In this document: positions 61,723 to 64,000 of the stretch, piece by piece
How the letters are laid out: each line of letters opens with the position of its first letter
How positions within the stretch are numbered: position 1 is the first letter of the stretch
From: Amia ocellicauda
Taxonomy: Eukaryota > Chordata > Actinopteri > Amiiformes > Amiidae
Length of the DNA stretch: 64,000 bases
Direction of reading: 5' to 3'
Assembly (NCBI RefSeq): GCF_036373705.1
Contig: NC_089856.1
Location: 3,185,001 to 3,249,000 of the forward strand
Notes under the pieces: generated by a model
What the model saw: the letters and a program-made list of their open reading frames with translations, nothing else
Database searches by the model: none
What the model was told of the DNA's origin: nothing
Made by a program: the position numbers and the translations under genes

Positions 61723-63856
61723 ATGCAGATCACCCTGAAGACGCTGCAGCAACAGACCATCCAGATCGACATCGACGCCGATCAGACGGTAAGCGACGCT
61801 GCGGGTCCCGGGGAGGACAGCGTGAGGGAGCCGCACAGTCGCCCGTTAAGCCCCGCTAATGCCTAATAACGACTTAATTGACATGAAACGAGGTTATGCC
61901 CAGACTTCCTCTTCACTAATCAGTCAAAATAAAAACATCGAATCTGTTATTATGGTTTTCTAACATCAGCGGTGCTTTCTTACACACAGGTGATTTAGGC
62001 TCATGTCAACTCAGAGGCGATGGTGGGTAAAATGTATCTTCTGTGGCCCGACTTTAAAGAGGGTAATTTCCCCCGAATAATAGTGATCTGCCGTTCAGTT
62101 TTACAGTAAGTGCTAATTGAGGGGTTAATTGGTTAATTGGTGTTTCAGTTGCTTACACACGCACTGCTGCCCGGCTGTTCAGGTGGCACATGTGACTCAA
62201 CAGTGCTGTGCACGTAAAAGGCGTTTCCTGAAAACGTGAAGTCCCGGTTATTGAGGCTCCTGGGCGCTTGATTGCGGTGTCGTGGCCGTGTTTGGGTGCT
62301 GATACGGGACTGCTGTGCTGCAGAGACAAGGGCGGCGTGTCTGACCCGGACAGCGTGGCGTCGAGCAGTTTGACAGCCAGGGTGACTAACAGATCAGCAG
62401 CAATTGTGCAGTTGATTAATGCCAGTGCACTAGTATACTTGCTTATAACCTTTAGATTGTTGTGTATGTAAAGTATAATGACTATCAGTTATTGGGTATA
62501 ATTTTCTTGTTGCACTAGTTAATCTATCCAATACAAATATAAATAGTCAGTATAGTGTACATATACATACATGTCTATTATTTTAAGGATCAACATCAGA
62601 CAAAAGAAGTTACCAGTGCGCTAATATTCCTCTGCAATTGTTGCTGTTGTTTTGGCCGTAAAGTCCTGTCTGTGTATTGAAGTAGGCATGTGTTTGTTTA
62701 CTTACTAATTTTCTACACAATCTTCTTTTATTAACTCTGAATATGAACAGATGATTTAAAATGTTTGAGCTTGTTATTAGATTTGCTGTTGGGTCTCATT
62801 AAGTTAAAGATCCCCCCATTATAGCCACAGCTTTACATGGGGCGGCCCACCCTGGTTTGCTCCTGCAGACCCATCATTGCAGTGTGTGTGGGGAGCTTTC
62901 TGGAACTGTATATGGCACACGATCGATCTTTAACCCGGTGTGGCCCGGTGGGGGCGGTGCCGGTGCAGGTGAGAGCTCTGAAGCAGAAGATCGAGGAGGA
63001 GAAGGGTGAGGAAAGCTTCCCGGTGGCCGGGCAGAAGCTCATCTACGCCGGGAAGATCCTGCAGGATGACACTCCCATCAAGGACTACAAGATCGACGAG
63101 AAGAACTTCGTGGTCGTAATGGTCTCCAAGGTAGGGGGTGTGATCGGCAGACGGGCTCGGGGTGGGGAGGGAGTCCTGCCTCTGCCCTTGATTTCTAATT
63201 GTAATTGAATTGGACAGAATTAAAGTAGCACATATAGCGGAGCAGTAAACGGTGAAAGTGACTCTCCCTTGTAGCGTAGAGGGCACCGCTCCGATCGTGG
63301 CACTCCCCTCCCTGTATCCCCACGCTTGTTCGCCCTTCTGTTTCTCCAGATGAAATCGGCGGGGGCGGCCCCGTCTCCATCGTCGGAACCGGCCAAGACC
63401 CCAGTCCAGGAGTCTGGTCCGTCTCAGCCTCCGGAACCAGCTGCGGCTGCCGTGCCCATCCTCCCAGAGTCCAGCGAGCCCGAAGAGGACCCGGCGCCCC
63501 CTGCAGCGCCCAAAGCGGAGACCCCAGCCAGGTATGCGTCAGGGAGCCAGACTCCTGCTTCACGGCCGTGTCTCTGCAGCGCTCCCCCGTCTCCCCAGAT
63601 GGTCTGATCTAATGCGTCGGGTTTGGATAACCTGACACCTGATAGACGCACTGTCTGAGCAGCACGTCAGTCGTTCTCCGCAGTGTTTGTGGTTCCAAGT
63701 TTGTCTGGATGTGTTTGTGTTATTATAATTTTTTCTTGATTTCCCCTGCAGTATTATTCTGTAATGTTTATAATGATTGTTTTATATTTTGTCACTCTAG
63801 AAGCTCCCAGCCGTCTACAGAACCAGCCCTGGGAGGAGATGCCTCTTCAGAGCTTG
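61723..63856 (+). CDS. rad23a: RAD23A, UV excision repair / proteasome shuttle protein (5' part)
   Basis: RAD23 proteins stabilise XPC in nucleotide excision repair and carry ubiquitinated clients to the proteasome. Four coding exons are visible: 61723-61788, 62969-63130, 63350-63531 and 63801-63856. The last ends one base into a codon and splices beyond the window. Residues 1-76 are the ubiquitin-like domain: [12 protein letters not shown] at the start, then [15 protein letters not shown] and [10 protein letters not shown]. Residues 77 onward are a Pro/Ala/Ser/Glu-rich linker. The UBA1, XPC-binding and UBA2 domains must lie past position 64000. The N-terminus lacks the extra residues of human RAD23A (MAVTITLK), as in other fish copies. 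RAD23A rather than RAD23B is chosen from linkage to GET3 and TRIR. Intron 4 contains a Tc1-like end. Confidence 0.95.
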
Positions 63857-63911
63857 GTGAGAGACCGAGGGACGTCTCCGGCCTGTTGTTATGATTATTA
63901 TTGTTCATATA

Positions 63912-64000
63912 CACTCACCTAAAGGATTATTAGGAACACCTGTTCAATTTCTCATTAATGCAATTATCTAACCAACCAATCACATGGCAGTTGCTTCAAT
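63912..64000 (+). mobile_element. 5' end of a Tc1/mariner-family transposon, cut by the window edge
   Basis: Starting after a TA dinucleotide at 63910-63911, the sequence CACTCACCTAAAGGATTATT and what follows matches the terminal inverted repeat and 5' non-coding region of a Tc1-like element widespread in ray-finned fish. The copy looks little diverged over these 89 bases. Its transposase and right end lie outside the window, in RAD23A intron 4. Confidence 0.85.

Noticed and set aside
1-64000. tRNA, rRNA or snoRNA genes
   Set aside because: I saw no convincing A/B-box pair with a cloverleaf and no C/D-box pair in host introns, but a structure-based search could not be run.

Overview
The window is nuclear DNA from a vertebrate, most likely a ray-finned fish. 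Its genes are split into many small exons with GT-AG introns. CA/TG, GA and ATT microsatellites are abundant. Fish-type transposon fossils are present: a Tc1-like terminus at the right edge, L2-type tails ending in TTGA repeats, and a CR1-like reverse-transcriptase remnant. I cannot name the species. The mix of repeats would fit a gar, bowfin, sturgeon or early-branching teleost, but that is an impression and not a measurement.

Layout. Positions 1-20064 hold no recognisable complete gene. At the extreme left edge there may be the last few codons of a gene lying outside the window. The rest of that stretch is intergenic DNA with microsatellites, one minisatellite, a CR1-like fragment and one perfect CTCF-type motif. 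HOOK2 (+) occupies 20065-32174 in 23 coding exons and is followed by a 3'UTR of about 2.4 kb. BEST2 (-) lies at 36343-40276 and converges on HOOK2. GET3/ASNA1 (-) lies at 47777-51319. TRIR (+) lies at 52998-54294, head to head with GET3. An RNF11-like RING-H2 gene (-) lies at 58823-60902, head to head with RAD23A (+), which starts at 61723 and runs off the right edge.

HOOK2-BEST2-GET3-TRIR appear in the same order and relative orientation as I recall for human 19p13.13, and RAD23A lies nearby there too. The block is therefore ancient vertebrate synteny, not an operon or a co-functional system. The RNF11-like gene is the unexpected member. I know of no RNF11 gene at human 19p13. Human RNF11 sits on 1p32 near HOOK1, JUN and NFIA, which are ohnologs of HOOK2, JUNB and NFIX. 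This copy is therefore probably the whole-genome-duplication partner that the human lineage lost.

The proteins have separate roles. HOOK2 is a dynein-adaptor/endosome linker, BEST2 a calcium-gated anion channel, GET3 the tail-anchored protein-targeting ATPase, TRIR a small nuclear RNase-like protein, the RNF11-like protein a membrane-tethered E3 adaptor, and RAD23A a ubiquitin shuttle and repair factor. I found no previously undescribed biological system. The points most worth a second look are a 6-nt microexon in HOOK2, the retained RNF11 ohnolog, a splice acceptor in GET3 built from a GT repeat, and a TTAA-flanked MITE-like family around BEST2.
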